A stretch of DNA of 40,055 nt, from positions 1 through 40,055 of the forward strand of contig PXQH01000061.1 in the NCBI GenBank assembly GCA_003022125.1, given 5' to 3'. Below are positions 1 through 12,174 of this stretch, piece by piece. The position numbers and the translations under genes are program-made. Position 1 is the stretch's first letter, and each line of letters starts with the position of its first letter. This DNA is from Cyanobacteria bacterium QS_8_64_29 (GTDB lineage Bacteria > Cyanobacteriota > Cyanobacteriia > Cyanobacteriales > Rubidibacteraceae). Below the pieces are notes generated by a model. The model searched no databases and had not been told where the DNA came from. It saw only the letters and a program-made list of their open reading frames with translations.

Positions 1-193
1 TCGCGTCTAGTGCATAAGCTACGAGGATTGGTATGAGCCTGAGGTGCGACGCCTACTGCTGGCGATAGTGCTGCCCAGCTTGCAGAGTGCCGAGCAGGCA
101 TTGCTTTGGTCGCACTGGCGTCGCCACCACCAGGCTGTCGCGCGGCGCTGTCACTACCGAGCTAGACCGCCCGATTCCAAACCACGGCTGTAG
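1..193 (+). pseudogene. C-terminal remnant of a DDE-type transposase
   Basis: From position 11 to the TAG at 191-193 the frame reads as the tail of a cyanobacterial IS701/IS4-like transposase. The recognisable parts are WYEPEVRRLLLAIVLP followed by WSHWRRHHQAVARRCHY, a basic, aromatic C-terminus typical of these enzymes. The same frame has a TAG at 8-10, so the copy is interrupted as well as cut by the window edge. The neighbouring frame is open upstream of this point, so a frameshift is also possible. The family assignment rests on recalled similarity of the tail only. The catalytic domain is not in view. Confidence 0.45.
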
Positions 194-225
194 TACTAGG
201 CTGGGAGACTGCCAGCTGGCGCGGC

Positions 226-804
226 TCAGACCAAATTTTTGACCCGCTGCCGGGCGCTGGCTTGGGACCCAACCAGCACGACGGGGCAGTTGACGCGCTT
301 GATGGCGGCGGCACTGACGCTGCGCGGGTAGAGAGCTTCCCAACCGCGCGGCTCGCGGCCGGTCATGACGATGGCATCAACAGCTGCTTCTTGGGCGACC
401 CGCACGATGCTATCGACGGGTCGGCCGTAGCGCAGCTCAATCGCCACGCTCAGGCCCTGCCACTGCAATTGGGTCTGGCGCTCGAGCAGGTACTGCCGGG
501 CTGCCCGAAGGCGCTGGCATTCGTGGTTGCGCTCGAGCTGCTCGAACAAGTGCTCGCCCCGAGGGCGGGATCCGAGAACTTGCTCGGGCCTAGCGTCAAC
601 GGCCTCGGCGGCAATCCCGCGGTACTGCGCCCGTACGACCCGCAGCAGGCGGATCTGGGCGTTGCGCTCGCGTGCCAGTGCTGCCCCCTGCTCGAGGGCG
701 GCTTCGTCGCTCGGCAAGCCATCCAGCGGAATCAGCAGCGTGGGTTGCTTGTCCCCCTCGCCTAGGCGATCGAGTTGCTCGGGTGCGATTGCGGTTGCGG
801 TCAT
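226..804 (-). CDS. Universal stress protein (UspA-like) domain protein
   Basis: A 192-residue protein with one Usp fold. A first beta strand (TLLIPLDGLPSDEAALEQ) is followed by a long helical, charged insert around residues 60-110 and a C-terminal half with IVMTGREPRGW and CPVVLVG. Usp proteins are cytoplasmic stress-response proteins, some of which bind ATP through G-x2-G-x9-G(S/T). Here the corresponding stretch reads GREPRGW..PRSVS, with proline where the second glycine is expected, so ATP binding is doubtful. The ATG at 804 is preceded by a purine-rich GGGGAGAGGG, a good ribosome binding site. It stands alone, with the response regulator gene upstream on the same strand. Confidence 0.75.
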   Translation of the reverse strand: MTATAIAPEQLDRLGEGDKQPTLLIPLDGLPSDEAALEQGAALARERNAQIRLLRVVRAQYRGIAAEAVDARPEQVLGSRPRGEHLFEQLERNHECQRLRAARQYLLERQTQLQWQGLSVAIELRYGRPVDSIVRVAQEAAVDAIVMTGREPRGWEALYPRSVSAAAIKRVNCPVVLVGSQASARQRVKNLV

Positions 805-875
805 GGTTCCCTCTCCCCTTAATGGCCATCCAGCTACTTCACAATGTGGCCTTTACAGGGGAGATTTACCCTCCG

Positions 876-900
876 CCGGGTGGGTCACCCACCTGGGTGA
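876..900 (-). terminator. GC-rich hairpin downstream of the response regulator gene
   Basis: A 6-bp stem GGTGGG/CCCACC (879-884 with 888-893, loop TCA) lies ten bases past the 3' end of the minus-strand response regulator gene. An overlapping alternative, ACCCA/TGGGT, is also possible. There is no T-tract, so this is only a weak candidate terminator or attenuator. Confidence 0.25.
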
Positions 901-909
901 TTGCAAGCC

Positions 910-1566
910 CTACTGCACCAGCCCCGCGCGCAGGGCTTTCACGGCCGCCCGCACCCGATCGTCCACCGCAAGCTTGTTCATGATGCTGCGCACGTGGGTT
1001 TTGACGGTGTTGCGGCTCAGATAGAGTTGGGCGGCAATTTCGGGGTTGGTGTAGCCCTCCACCATCCAGTTGAGGATCTCGAGCTCGCGCTGCGAGAAAG
1101 CAGTCTGCTGGTAGCTGGCCTCGCCGGTTCCCGGCTGGAGGCGATCGATGATCGCGCGCGCGATTTGCGGGTGGAGGTAAGTCGCGCCTTCCCGGGCCGA
1201 TTGGATGGCTGTGGCCAGTTGCGCCACGCTGGTGCCTTTGAGGCAGTAAGCATCCGCGCCGCTGGCCAGGGCAGCTACCACTTCGGTGCGATCAGTGTGC
1301 GAGGTCAGTACGACAACATGCACCCCTGGCAAACTTTGCTTGACTTGCTGCGTGGCAGCAATGCCATCCAGGCGCGGCAAGCCAATGTCCATCACGACAA
1401 TATCGGGCTGGTGGGTGCGAGCGGCCTCGACGCCCTGAATGCCGTCTTGGGCTTGCGCGACTATCTCAAACTGCGGGTAGTCCGCCAGCGACTGCTCCAG
1501 CCCCAGCTGCATCATGGGATCGTCTTCCACAATAACGATGCGAAGCTTGTCGGCGCTGGCAGCCAT
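910..1566 (-). CDS. NarL/FixJ-family response regulator
   Basis: A 218-residue two-component transcriptional regulator. The receiver domain (about residues 8-125) has the acidic pocket D15/D16, the phospho-acceptor D60 in VVMDIGLP, T88 and K110. A LuxR-type helix-turn-helix follows (about 150-215), with FSQRELEILNWMVEGYTNPEIA and LSRNTVKTHVRSIMNKL. Phosphorylation by an unidentified histidine kinase is expected to drive dimerisation and DNA binding. The start at 1566 is chosen because GGGAGA sits at the right spacing and the receiver fold begins directly after it; a longer in-frame extension to 1704 has no support. It is divergent from hemB with about 130 bp between them. No kinase gene is nearby, so the signal is unknown. 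Confidence 0.9.
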   Translation of the reverse strand: MAASADKLRIVIVEDDPMMQLGLEQSLADYPQFEIVAQAQDGIQGVEAARTHQPDIVVMDIGLPRLDGIAATQQVKQSLPGVHVVVLTSHTDRTEVVAALASGADAYCLKGTSVAQLATAIQSAREGATYLHPQIARAIIDRLQPGTGEASYQQTAFSQRELEILNWMVEGYTNPEIAAQLYLSRNTVKTHVRSIMNKLAVDDRVRAAVKALRAGLVQ

Positions 1567-1667
1567 AGCGCGTTCTCCCGCTGGCTGGCTATTGTAGTTA
1601 GCTCGCTGAGACGGACCGCCGCCCTTGCCGGCCTGCATTGCGCCAGCCGGGCATCGGATACGATTGA

Positions 1668-2714
<1,047 letters not shown>

Positions 2715-2718
2715 CCGC

Positions 2719-2950
2719 CTAAGCGCTGGCTCCCTCACCCACCAGCGTCTGCAGCTGGCGGGCGTCATGCAGCGCGCCGCCGCCAGCGTCGTTATTGAAA
2801 TAGCAATAGGCCGGTTGCGCCCAGCGCTGCATCGAAGTGCTGGGGGTCGTGGGCCAACCAGTCCTTTTGCGGTAGCTCGGGCGGATAAAACCAGCCCCGC
2901 CAGTGCTTGTAGTTCCAGCCTGAGGTCCCGATGCGCGCGATCGCGCTCAT
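2719..2950 (-). pseudogene. DUF72 (YecE-like) gene collapsed by an internal deletion
   Basis: Both ends of a DUF72 gene survive but the middle is gone. The N-terminus starts at the ATG at 2950 behind a GGAGG site and reads [20 protein letters not shown] through QHFDA, a diagnostic DUF72 beginning. The C-terminus, in another frame, reads [20 protein letters not shown] to a TAG at 2719-2721, the diagnostic YFNNDAGG ending. The junction lies near 2825-2835. About 75 codons remain of roughly 240 expected for the family, so some 160-170 codons were lost and the frame changed. The function of DUF72 is not established. The remnant is wedged between hemB and acs and probably contributes only promoter-region DNA to acs. 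Confidence 0.8.
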
Positions 2951-3054
2951 GGCGCCCTCCAGCCCAACCGCTTGCCTACCAGTATGCCGCCTCCCAGACC
3001 CCCTGCACTCGCGATAGCATCGGCCCCAAAGCGAGCTCAAGGGGCCGCAACGCT

Positions 3055-5025
<1,971 letters not shown>

Positions 5026-5048
5026 ACCGGCTCGCCGCTTGCCAGTCA

Positions 5049-5074
5049 GGCCCCGCCCGCTACCGGGCGGGGCC
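5049..5074 (+). terminator. Perfect 11-bp stem-loop after acs
   Basis: An inverted repeat GGCCCCGCCCG (5049-5059), loop CTAC, and CGGGCGGGGCC (5064-5074) lies 24 bases past the acs stop. The stem is perfect and very GC-rich. No U-tract follows, so termination efficiency is uncertain, but the position suits a transcript end. Confidence 0.6.
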
Positions 5075-5177
5075 CAATAGTGGTCTGCGCTAGCCTGAGC
5101 GCGCTTGCAGCCCTACGCGGGCGCTCGCCTCCAGGTGGGAAGCCGTTTTAAACCGTTTTTAACTAACATGAGCTTGG

Positions 5178-6122
5178 ATGCAGCAATATAGCAAAGCTAA
5201 CGCTCAAATCATGCCCCAATCGTTTCGCCTCACCGCGCGCCTGCTAGCGGGCGCCGCCAGCCTGGGCGTTTTGGCAGCGCCCGCAGCGACTACAGTGCCG
5301 AGCGCCAACGCGGCTGAGCCTCGCTCACCCCAGGCCGGCCAGCTGGCGCAAGCTACCCAGTCAACGATTGCTGACCTTGTCTCCGAGCAAGCGCAATTTT
5401 CTACCCTGGCTCGGGCCCTAGAAGCGGCCGATTTGGCCCAGACCCTGTCGGGTGAGGGGCCCTACACGGTATTTGCCCCCACCAACCAGGCGTTCGAGCA
5501 ATTGCCCGACGGCGCCCTGGAGCAGCTGCTCAAGCCCGAGAACCGAGCGATGCTGCAGCAGCTGCTCGAGCACCACGTTGTCTCGGGCGAGCTGCCCGCT
5601 AGCGAGCTAGAACCCGGTCGCGTTGAGGCCCTCTTGGGCGAGCTAGCAGTTGAGGTGGCTGATGATGGCAGCGTGACAGTGGGCCGCGCCAATGTGGTTC
5701 AACCGGACGTGCAAGCCAGCAACGGTATCGTCCACACTGTGGATCGCCTGCTGCTGCCGGCAGGAGCCGAGCAGGCCCTTTCTCAGACATCCAAGTCAGG
5801 GGATGGCGAGACAGAAACCGCCCAGGTCCCCTCCCAAACGACCGACTCAATGGAAGGCGAGATGGCAGACCAGGGCAAGATGGCTGCCGATCGCCCCACC
5901 CCATTTGCGCTAGTCCAGCTGGCGCAACAGGGCTTTTTCCGCGAGCAGGGCGTTCCTGCCCACGGGAACCTGCGCACCCAGGTGCGCAGCGGCCGCTTCG
6001 GCACGCGCGGGCTCATCCGCGCTGCCATCGAAGCCGGGCGGCTGACCCCGGATGTGGCCTCGGATCGCAGCTATCTCAAAAGCGTCCGGGATCTGCTGCA
6101 ATCGGCAGGCGGCTACGACTGA
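5178..6122 (+). CDS. Secreted fasciclin (FAS1) domain protein
   Basis: A 314-residue exported protein. An N-terminal signal sequence (LTARLLAGAASLGVLAAPAA, likely cleaved after SANA) is followed by one FAS1 domain, about residues 60-195. It shows the family hallmarks: GPYTVFAPTNQAFEQLP, LLEHHVVSGELPASEL, and a C-terminal NGIVHTVDRLLLP box. FAS1 domains mediate cell-surface or matrix adhesion. An acidic, low-complexity linker (about 200-235) leads to a C-terminal segment of about 80 residues (ALVQLAQQGFFREQGVP onward) that I do not recognise. The methionine at 5211 is an equally possible start and gives a more typical signal-peptide n-region; neither start has a clear Shine-Dalgarno. Confidence 0.88.
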   Translation: MQQYSKANAQIMPQSFRLTARLLAGAASLGVLAAPAATTVPSANAAEPRSPQAGQLAQATQSTIADLVSEQAQFSTLARALEAADLAQTLSGEGPYTVFAPTNQAFEQLPDGALEQLLKPENRAMLQQLLEHHVVSGELPASELEPGRVEALLGELAVEVADDGSVTVGRANVVQPDVQASNGIVHTVDRLLLPAGAEQALSQTSKSGDGETETAQVPSQTTDSMEGEMADQGKMAADRPTPFALVQLAQQGFFREQGVPAHGNLRTQVRSGRFGTRGLIRAAIEAGRLTPDVASDRSYLKSVRDLLQSAGGYD

Positions 6123-6163
6123 GCCCCGTCTGGGCACTTGAACTGGAGCGGTGGCGCCAGCCG

Positions 6164-6808
6164 CTAGCGCCGCCGCGCCTGCAACTGGCGGTAAACCTCG
6201 CGCAGATCCACCTCGTGGTGCGCTAGCGCCACCAGGGTGTGGTAGAGCAAGTCAGCGGCCTCGGCGGCGATATGGTCGCGGTCATCGTCCTTGCAGGCCA
6301 TGACCACTTCTGCCGACTCCTCGCCAATTTTCTGCAAGATCTTGTTGTCGCCGCGCGCGAGCAGCTTGCTGGTATGCGATCCCTCAACCGGATTGCGCTG
6401 GCGCTCGCGAATGGTGGCAAACACGGCCGAGAGGGTATCGGCCGGCGGCTCGGCCTTACCGCCTTCCACCTGGTGGAAGCAGCTCCGCTGGCCGGTATGG
6501 CAAGCAATGTCGCCCGCTTGCTCCACGCCCACCAGCAGGGTGTCACTATCGCAGTCGTAGCGCAGTGATCGCACCCGCTGTACGTGCCCCGAGGTAGCGC
6601 CTTTATGCCATGGGGCCTGGCGGGAGCGGCTCCAGAACCAGGTCTCGCCGGTCTCTTGCGTTTTGCGCAGCGACTCGCGGCTCATCCAGGCCACCATTAG
6701 GACGGTGCCATCGAGATAATCTTGGACCACGGCGGGGACCAAGCCGCGCTCGTCGTAGCGGATGCCATCGAGCGGGATGCGATCGCTTGGGGAATGGGTT
6801 GCGCTCAT
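6164..6808 (-). CDS. hisIE: Bifunctional phosphoribosyl-AMP cyclohydrolase / phosphoribosyl-ATP pyrophosphatase
   Basis: Catalyses steps 2 and 3 of histidine biosynthesis in one polypeptide. The N-terminal HisI half shows [28 protein letters not shown], the metal-binding [10 protein letters not shown] and CHTGQRSCF. The C-terminal HisE half shows [22 protein letters not shown] and [11 protein letters not shown]. The length of 214 residues is usual for the fusion. I chose the ATG at 6808 because the only upstream in-frame start is a GTG at 6826 that adds six non-conserved residues. No other his gene is nearby, as is usual for dispersed cyanobacterial his genes. It is divergent from hemL. Confidence 0.95.
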   Translation of the reverse strand: MSATHSPSDRIPLDGIRYDERGLVPAVVQDYLDGTVLMVAWMSRESLRKTQETGETWFWSRSRQAPWHKGATSGHVQRVRSLRYDCDSDTLLVGVEQAGDIACHTGQRSCFHQVEGGKAEPPADTLSAVFATIRERQRNPVEGSHTSKLLARGDNKILQKIGEESAEVVMACKDDDRDHIAAEAADLLYHTLVALAHHEVDLREVYRQLQARRR

Positions 6809-6994
6809 AGCGGCAGCGATGGGCACGCCAGCCCAATCCTACCGGATGGCGGATGCCATCGGTCGCGCCGCGTTGCCGCCTGTGCTCGGTAGGATCGAGG
6901 ATGGGTGAGGCAGCGGGCGCTGCGCTCGACCCCGCGATCGCGACTGGCGAGTGCCTGTCCGTACAAACCCCAAGCGAGCGATAAGGAGGGAGGG

Positions 6995-8296
6995 GTGACG
7001 ACTGCGACTTCGTTCCAAACTAACCAATCGAGTGCGATTTTTAACCGAGCGCAGCAGCTCATGCCGGGTGGGGTCAACTCCCCGGTCCGCGCGTTCAAAT
7101 CGGTTGGCGGTACCCCCATCGTTTTCGATCGCGTCAAAGGCGCGCGCGCCTGGGACGTAGACGGCAACGAGTACATCGATTACGTCGGCACTTGGGGACC
7201 GGCCATTTGCGGCCACGCCCATCCCGAGGTGATCTCGGCTCTGCACGACACCCTAGACAAGGGCACCAGCTTCGGGACGCCCTCAGCTCAGGAAAACCAG
7301 CTGGCCGAGATGGTCATTGAGGCTGTGCCCAGCATCGAGATGGTGCGCTTTGTCAACTCCGGCACCGAAGCCTGCATGTCGGCGCTGCGGGTCATGCGGG
7401 CCTACACCGGGCGCGACAAGATCGTCAAGTTCCAGGGCAACTACCACGGCCACGCCGACATGCTGCTGGTCCAGGCCGGTTCGGGCATTGCCACCTTGGG
7501 CCTGCCCGACTCGCCCGGCGTGCCGCAATCGTCAACCAGCAGCACCCTGACTGCGCCCTACAACGACCTGGAAGCAGTCAAGTCGCTGTTCGAGCAGTAT
7601 CCCGATGACATCGCCGGGGTTATGCTCGAGCCCGTGGTGGGCAACTCGGGCTTTGTAGCGCCCGATGCCGGCTTTTTGGAGGGGCTGCGCGAGCTGACGC
7701 GCGAGTACGGCGCGCTGCTGGCCTTTGACGAAGTTATGACCGGCTTTCGCATTGCCTACGGCGGTGCGCAGGCGCGATTCGGCGTCACCCCTGATGTGAC
7801 CGCCCTAGGCAAAATCATTGGGGGCGGCTTGCCCGTGGGGGCATTCGGCGCCAGCCGCGAAATCATGGAGCTGGTGGCTCCGGCGGGCCCCATGTACCAA
7901 TCGGGCACGCTCTCGGGCAATCCGCTGGCCATGACCGCCGGCATCAAGACCCTCGAGATCCTGCAGCGCTCGGGCACCTACGACTACCTAGAGCGCATCA
8001 CCCAAAAGCTCATCGACGGCATCCAGCAGATCGGGCGCGAAACGGGGCAGCCCATCAACGCCAGCCACATCAGCGCCATGTTCGGCGTGTTCTTTACCGA
8101 TCGCGCCATTCGCAACTTCGACGACGCCAAAACCTCCGATTTAGACAAGTTCGCCCGCTTCCAGCAGGGCATGTTGGCTCGGGGGATTTACTGGGCACCG
8201 GCCCAGTTCGAGGCGGGCTTTACCTCGCTGGCCCACACCGACGAAGATATCGATAAGACGCTCGAGGCAGCGCGCGAGGTCATCGGCAGTCTCTAG
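6995..8296 (+). CDS. hemL: Glutamate-1-semialdehyde 2,1-aminomutase
   Basis: A PLP enzyme that converts glutamate-1-semialdehyde to ALA, the last step of the C5 route feeding hemB. The 433-residue protein contains the PLP lysine K273 in [13 protein letters not shown], the same number as in the well-studied Synechococcus enzyme. It also has [31 protein letters not shown] and FDEVMTGFR. Translation most likely begins at the GTG at 6995, directly behind the strong AAGGAGGG at 6983-6990. The reading frame continues open to 6905, but that stretch has no family similarity. Confidence 0.97.
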   Translation: MTTATSFQTNQSSAIFNRAQQLMPGGVNSPVRAFKSVGGTPIVFDRVKGARAWDVDGNEYIDYVGTWGPAICGHAHPEVISALHDTLDKGTSFGTPSAQENQLAEMVIEAVPSIEMVRFVNSGTEACMSALRVMRAYTGRDKIVKFQGNYHGHADMLLVQAGSGIATLGLPDSPGVPQSSTSSTLTAPYNDLEAVKSLFEQYPDDIAGVMLEPVVGNSGFVAPDAGFLEGLRELTREYGALLAFDEVMTGFRIAYGGAQARFGVTPDVTALGKIIGGGLPVGAFGASREIMELVAPAGPMYQSGTLSGNPLAMTAGIKTLEILQRSGTYDYLERITQKLIDGIQQIGRETGQPINASHISAMFGVFFTDRAIRNFDDAKTSDLDKFARFQQGMLARGIYWAPAQFEAGFTSLAHTDEDIDKTLEAAREVIGSL

Positions 8297-8328
8297 CCGG
8301 CCCTAGCGCAGCCCAACGCCAACGACTC

Positions 8329-8349
8329 TGAGGGGCCTAGGGCCCCTCA
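8329..8349. terminator. Bidirectional stem-loop between hemL and the DUF3727 gene
   Basis: A perfect 9-bp inverted repeat TGAGGGGCC (8329-8337), loop TAG, GGCCCCTCA (8341-8349). It sits between the converging ends of hemL and the minus-strand DUF3727 gene, so it may terminate both transcripts. It lacks a strong T-tract. Confidence 0.55.
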
Positions 8350-8367
8350 CGTTAATGGCGCGTCCCC

Positions 8368-8964
8368 TCACTCAAGCTCGTCAAAGAGTTGGTCCTCAAT
8401 GTAGGGTCGAACGCGCTCGAAGGCCTCGGGCGAGAGCACGTGCCAGCCGCCCTCGGGCGTGCGTTGGGCAAACAGCAGCAGTGGGTCGAGCGGGACGCAG
8501 ACGGCGTACTCGGTGCCTTGGTGGTAGAAACTAGTCAGCACCTGGAACTCTTCGGATTCCTCCGATTCCTCGGTTTCGCCTTCCTCGGCATCCGCCTCGG
8601 CGTCGAACTCCACCACCAGGATGTCGCGTTCTTCGGCTTCGGGGAGCTCGCCGGCCACGGTGAGCGTGTACGCCGTGCGCTTTAGGGTTAAATCCTGCTC
8701 GGCCAGGACGGCTTGGGCATCGGCAAAGACCGCATCGATGGCTTCGTCCGCTTCCAGCAGGATTGCCTCGGCTGCCTCATCGCTGCCTTCCCACATGACC
8801 AGCGAGACGGGAGTGTCCTCGGGCAGCAACAGGCTATAGGTTTCTCCATCGAGCTCGAAGGTGCGTTCGATGCGGCAAGGGAGCGAGCGGCCGGCCTCAT
8901 CCAGCAAAACAGTTGCTGCCGTGTCCGATTGCCCGTTAGCACTGCTGGGGGTGGCGTCCGTCAT
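8368..8964 (-). CDS. DUF3727 (and DUF1292-like) protein
   Basis: A 198-residue acidic cytoplasmic protein of a family found in cyanobacteria and plastid-bearing eukaryotes, function unknown. The N-terminal half is DUF1292-like (VLLDEAGRSLPCRIERTFEL, YSLLLPEDTPVSLV). A run of Glu/Asp/Ser around residues 125-145 (DAEADAEEGETEESEESEEF) divides it from the C-terminal half (VLTSFYHQGTEYAVCVPLDP, PYIEDQLFDELE). The start at 8964 is where family similarity begins. The frame stays open far upstream, but only antisense to sbcC. It is divergent from sbcC with a 186-bp gap likely holding both promoters. Confidence 0.85.
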   Translation of the reverse strand: MTDATPSSANGQSDTAATVLLDEAGRSLPCRIERTFELDGETYSLLLPEDTPVSLVMWEGSDEAAEAILLEADEAIDAVFADAQAVLAEQDLTLKRTAYTLTVAGELPEAEERDILVVEFDAEADAEEGETEESEESEEFQVLTSFYHQGTEYAVCVPLDPLLLFAQRTPEGGWHVLSPEAFERVRPYIEDQLFDELE

Positions 8965-9150
8965 GAATGTCAGAGGGAATCGCTGGACGAATGGGGCGAT
9001 CGCGGCGGCCTCCAGGGGACGCTCGGCAACCGCCAGGCAAGGTATTAGGCTCAGTGTAAGCGATCGCTGCCGGCCATCGCGAGTGCGGCAGCCACTGCCC
9101 GGCTGGTAACGCCAAACTGGAGGGATGGCACGCGTGCGGCACGCAACGGC

Positions 9151-12100
9151 ATGATCCCACTGCAGCTGACCCTCCGCAACTTTCTCAGCTACCGCGAAGC
9201 CTCGCTGGATTTTCGCGGCTTCAAAACGGCCTGCATCTGCGGTCCCAACGGCGCCGGGAAGTCCTCGCTGCTCGAGGCCATCACCTGGGTGCTGTGGGGC
9301 CAGACGCGCGCCACTGCCGAAGATGACGTTATCCACGCTGGCGCCACTGAAGCGCGGGTTGATTTCACCTTTGCCACCGACGGCCAAACCTATCGCGCCA
9401 TCCGCAGCCGCCGGCGCGGCCAAAGCAGCGCCCTGGAGCTGCAAGTCCAGACCGAGAGCGGCGAGTTCCGTTCCATCTCGGAGCGGGGCGTGCGCGCGAC
9501 CCAGCGCCAGATCGTGTCGCTGCTCAAGCTGGACTACGATACGTTCATCAACTCGGCCTACCTGCGCCAAGGGCGGGCGGACGAGTTCATGCTGCGGCGC
9601 CCCAGCGAGCGCAAGCAGATCCTGGCCGAGTTGCTCAAGCTCGATCGCTACGAAACCCTTGCCGAGCAGGCTAACGATCGCGCCAAGCAGTACAAGGGCC
9701 AAGCCGAGCAGCTGGCGCAGCAGTTGAGCGCCCTGGAGCAGCAGCTGCAGCAAGCCGAGAGCCTCGCCCAAGAGCGCGAACAGCTCGAATCGCAAATCGA
9801 AGCGCTGCGCGCGGCTCAAGCCAGCGATCGCCAGGAGCGGGAGCGGTTGCAAGCGCTCGACAACCAGCGCCAGACCCTGCAGCAGCAGCTCGCCTGGCAG
9901 CAGCAGCAGTACCAGACCCTGGCGCAGGACTGCGACCGGCTCGTCCAAGACCGCGATGCCGTGCAAGCCCAGCTCGATGAGCTGCAGCAGCTGCTCGAGC
10001 GCGAGACCGAGATCGCGGCAGGTTACGAAACCTACCAGCGCCTGCAGCGCGAGGAGCAGGCGCTGGCAAGCCAGTTCCAGCAGTACCAGGAGGCCCAGCA
10101 GCAGCGGCAGGCGCTCCAGCAGCAGCAAACCGAGCAAATCAACGCCCAAACCCAGCAGCTGCAGCAGATTCAGGCACAACTCGATTCGCTCGAGCAGCAG
10201 GAGAGCGAGCTGCAGCGGATTTTGGGGCGCGCCGACAAAATCGCCCGCGGACTGGAGCAGCTCCAGCACCACCGCCAGCGCTTGCAGCAGCTCGACGAGC
10301 GCCAGCAGCAGGCCTCACCGCTGCTGGAGCGGCGCGATACCCTCAGCCCCGAAATCGAGCGCGAGCGGGCCCAACTCGAGGCGCGCTGCAACCAGCTCAA
10401 ATCGCAACAAGCGCAGCTGGACGAGCAACTCGCCCAGGCCCCACAACTGCGCTCGCGCCTGCAGGCGATCGAGGCCGAGATTGCATTGCTACAGAGCAAG
10501 CAAACCTACCGCCAGCGCGTCCAGGAAAAGGGCCAAGAGCGCAAAACGTTTCAGGAACGCTTGCAAGAAACCCAGCGCCGCTACCAGGAGCAGCTGTCGG
10601 CGCTCAGCCAGCAGCTAGAGCAGTTGCAGGCCAACAACGCGGTTTGCCCGCTGTGCGAGCGTCCGCTCGATGAGGCACACAAGCAGCATGTCGTCCAAAA
10701 AACCGAGACCGAGCAACAGCAACTGCAAGAGCAGTTCTGGGTGCTGCGCGAGCAGCTAGCCGCTTGCGAGCGCGAGCTGCAAGTGCTGCGCTCGGAGTAC
10801 CATCAGCTGAGCGAGGCGCTGGATCCTTACGAATCGCGACTCCAGCAGCGCGGGGAACTGTCAGCGCAGCTGGCCCATGCTGGCGATCACGAGCAGCAGC
10901 GGCAGGCGATCGCGGACGAGATCGCCCAACTCGAGCGCTCGCTGGCTCAGGGGGACTATGCTCCCGAGCTGCAGGCCGAGTACCAGCAAGTGGAGGCTCA
11001 GCGGCAGGAGCTGGGCTACGACGAACAGACCCACGCCCTGGCGCGCGAGGAGGTGGAGCGCTGGCGTTGGGCCGAGATCGAACAGGCCAAACTGGAAGAT
11101 GCCCGACAGCGCCAGGCCCATCTCGCGTCGCAAAAACCCCAGCTGCAGCAGCAGCACCAGCAGTGCCAACAGCAGATCGAGCACCTGCGCGCGGACTCGG
11201 AACTGCAGCAGCAAATTGAAGCGCTCGACCGGCAGCTGGCCGAGTTGGGGTACGAGCACTCGCATCACAACCAAGTCCTGACCCAACTGCAGCAGGCCCG
11301 CGCCTGGGAAACCCGCTACCAAGAGCTGCAGCGCGCCCGGCAGCAGGCCCCCGAGCTGGCCCAGCGCCAGCAGGAGCTCGAGCAGCGCCGCCAGGCGCGC
11401 GCGGCCGAGCGCGAGCGGGCCCAACAGCAGCTCGAGACCCTACAAACGCAGCTAGCCCAAACCCAAGACTGCCGCGCCGACATCGAGCACTGCGAGGAGC
11501 AGATCCAGCAGCGCCAGCAGCAGCTAGACGACCTGCTCGCCCAGCAGGGGCGCCTGGAGCAGCGCAGCGCCCAACTCGAACAAGTGCGCGCCCAGTACGA
11601 GCAGGCCCAGCAGCAGCAGCAGACGGCGCAGCGGCAGCAGCGGATCTATCGCGAACTCGCCCAAGCCTTTGGCAAAAACGGCATCCAGACGTTGATGATT
11701 GAGAATGTCCTGCCGCAGCTCGAGACCCAGACCAACCAAATCCTGTCCCAGCTGACCGGCAACCAGCTGCACGTTCAGTTTGTGACTCAAAAGGCCAGCA
11801 AGGGTCGCTCGAAAAAGCAGAGCAAGTCCATCGACACCCTCGAGATCCGGATTGCAGACCCGCAAGGGACCCGCGCTTACGAAACCTACTCCGGTGGCGA
11901 GGGCTTTCGCATCAACTTTGCCATCCGCTTGGCGCTGGCCCGAATTCTGGCGCAGCGGGCGGGAACGTCGCTGCAGATGCTGATCGTGGACGAAGGCTTT
12001 GGCACCCAGGACGATCAAGGCTGCGAGCGCCTGATTGCCGCCATTGGCGCGATCGCGCCCGAGTTCTCCTGCATTTTGGCGGTCACGCACATGCCGCAGT

Positions 12101-12174
12101 TTAAAGAGGCGTTTGCCCACCGCATTGAGGTGCGCAAGACCCAGCAGGGCTCGGCGCTGAGCGTGGCGGCCTAA
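9151..12174 (+). CDS. sbcC: SbcC-like SMC-family exonuclease subunit
   Basis: The ATPase subunit of the SbcCD (Rad50/Mre11-like) nuclease that processes DNA ends and hairpins. It is 1007 residues long. The Walker A GPNGAGKSS is at residues 31-39. Two long Gln/Glu-rich coiled coils flank the zinc hook CPLC at C499/C502. The C-terminal lobe has the ABC signature YSGGEGFRINFAIRLALA and Walker B MLIVDEGFGTQDDQG. The coiled coil is extraordinarily rich in CAG codons, which leaves long spurious frames open on the other strand. The nuclease partner sbcD is not in the window. The last four bases overlap the convergent cobW gene. Confidence 0.95.
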   Translation: MIPLQLTLRNFLSYREASLDFRGFKTACICGPNGAGKSSLLEAITWVLWGQTRATAEDDVIHAGATEARVDFTFATDGQTYRAIRSRRRGQSSALELQVQTESGEFRSISERGVRATQRQIVSLLKLDYDTFINSAYLRQGRADEFMLRRPSERKQILAELLKLDRYETLAEQANDRAKQYKGQAEQLAQQLSALEQQLQQAESLAQEREQLESQIEALRAAQASDRQERERLQALDNQRQTLQQQLAWQQQQYQTLAQDCDRLVQDRDAVQAQLDELQQLLERETEIAAGYETYQRLQREEQALASQFQQYQEAQQQRQALQQQQTEQINAQTQQLQQIQAQLDSLEQQESELQRILGRADKIARGLEQLQHHRQRLQQLDERQQQASPLLERRDTLSPEIERERAQLEARCNQLKSQQAQLDEQLAQAPQLRSRLQAIEAEIALLQSKQTYRQRVQEKGQERKTFQERLQETQRRYQEQLSALSQQLEQLQANNAVCPLCERPLDEAHKQHVVQKTETEQQQLQEQFWVLREQLAACERELQVLRSEYHQLSEALDPYESRLQQRGELSAQLAHAGDHEQQRQAIADEIAQLERSLAQGDYAPELQAEYQQVEAQRQELGYDEQTHALAREEVERWRWAEIEQAKLEDARQRQAHLASQKPQLQQQHQQCQQQIEHLRADSELQQQIEALDRQLAELGYEHSHHNQVLTQLQQARAWETRYQELQRARQQAPELAQRQQELEQRRQARAAERERAQQQLETLQTQLAQTQDCRADIEHCEEQIQQRQQQLDDLLAQQGRLEQRSAQLEQVRAQYEQAQQQQQTAQRQQRIYRELAQAFGKNGIQTLMIENVLPQLETQTNQILSQLTGNQLHVQFVTQKASKGRSKKQSKSIDTLEIRIADPQGTRAYETYSGGEGFRINFAIRLALARILAQRAGTSLQMLIVDEGFGTQDDQGCERLIAAIGAIAPEFSCILAVTHMPQFKEAFAHRIEVRKTQQGSALSVAA

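Noticed and set aside
8368-10272. A 634-codon open frame on the minus strand spanning the DUF3727 gene and the first third of sbcC
   Set aside because: Only the last 198 codons match a family. The rest is a Leu-rich antisense reading of the CAG/GAG-rich sbcC coiled coil and contains no recognisable domain.
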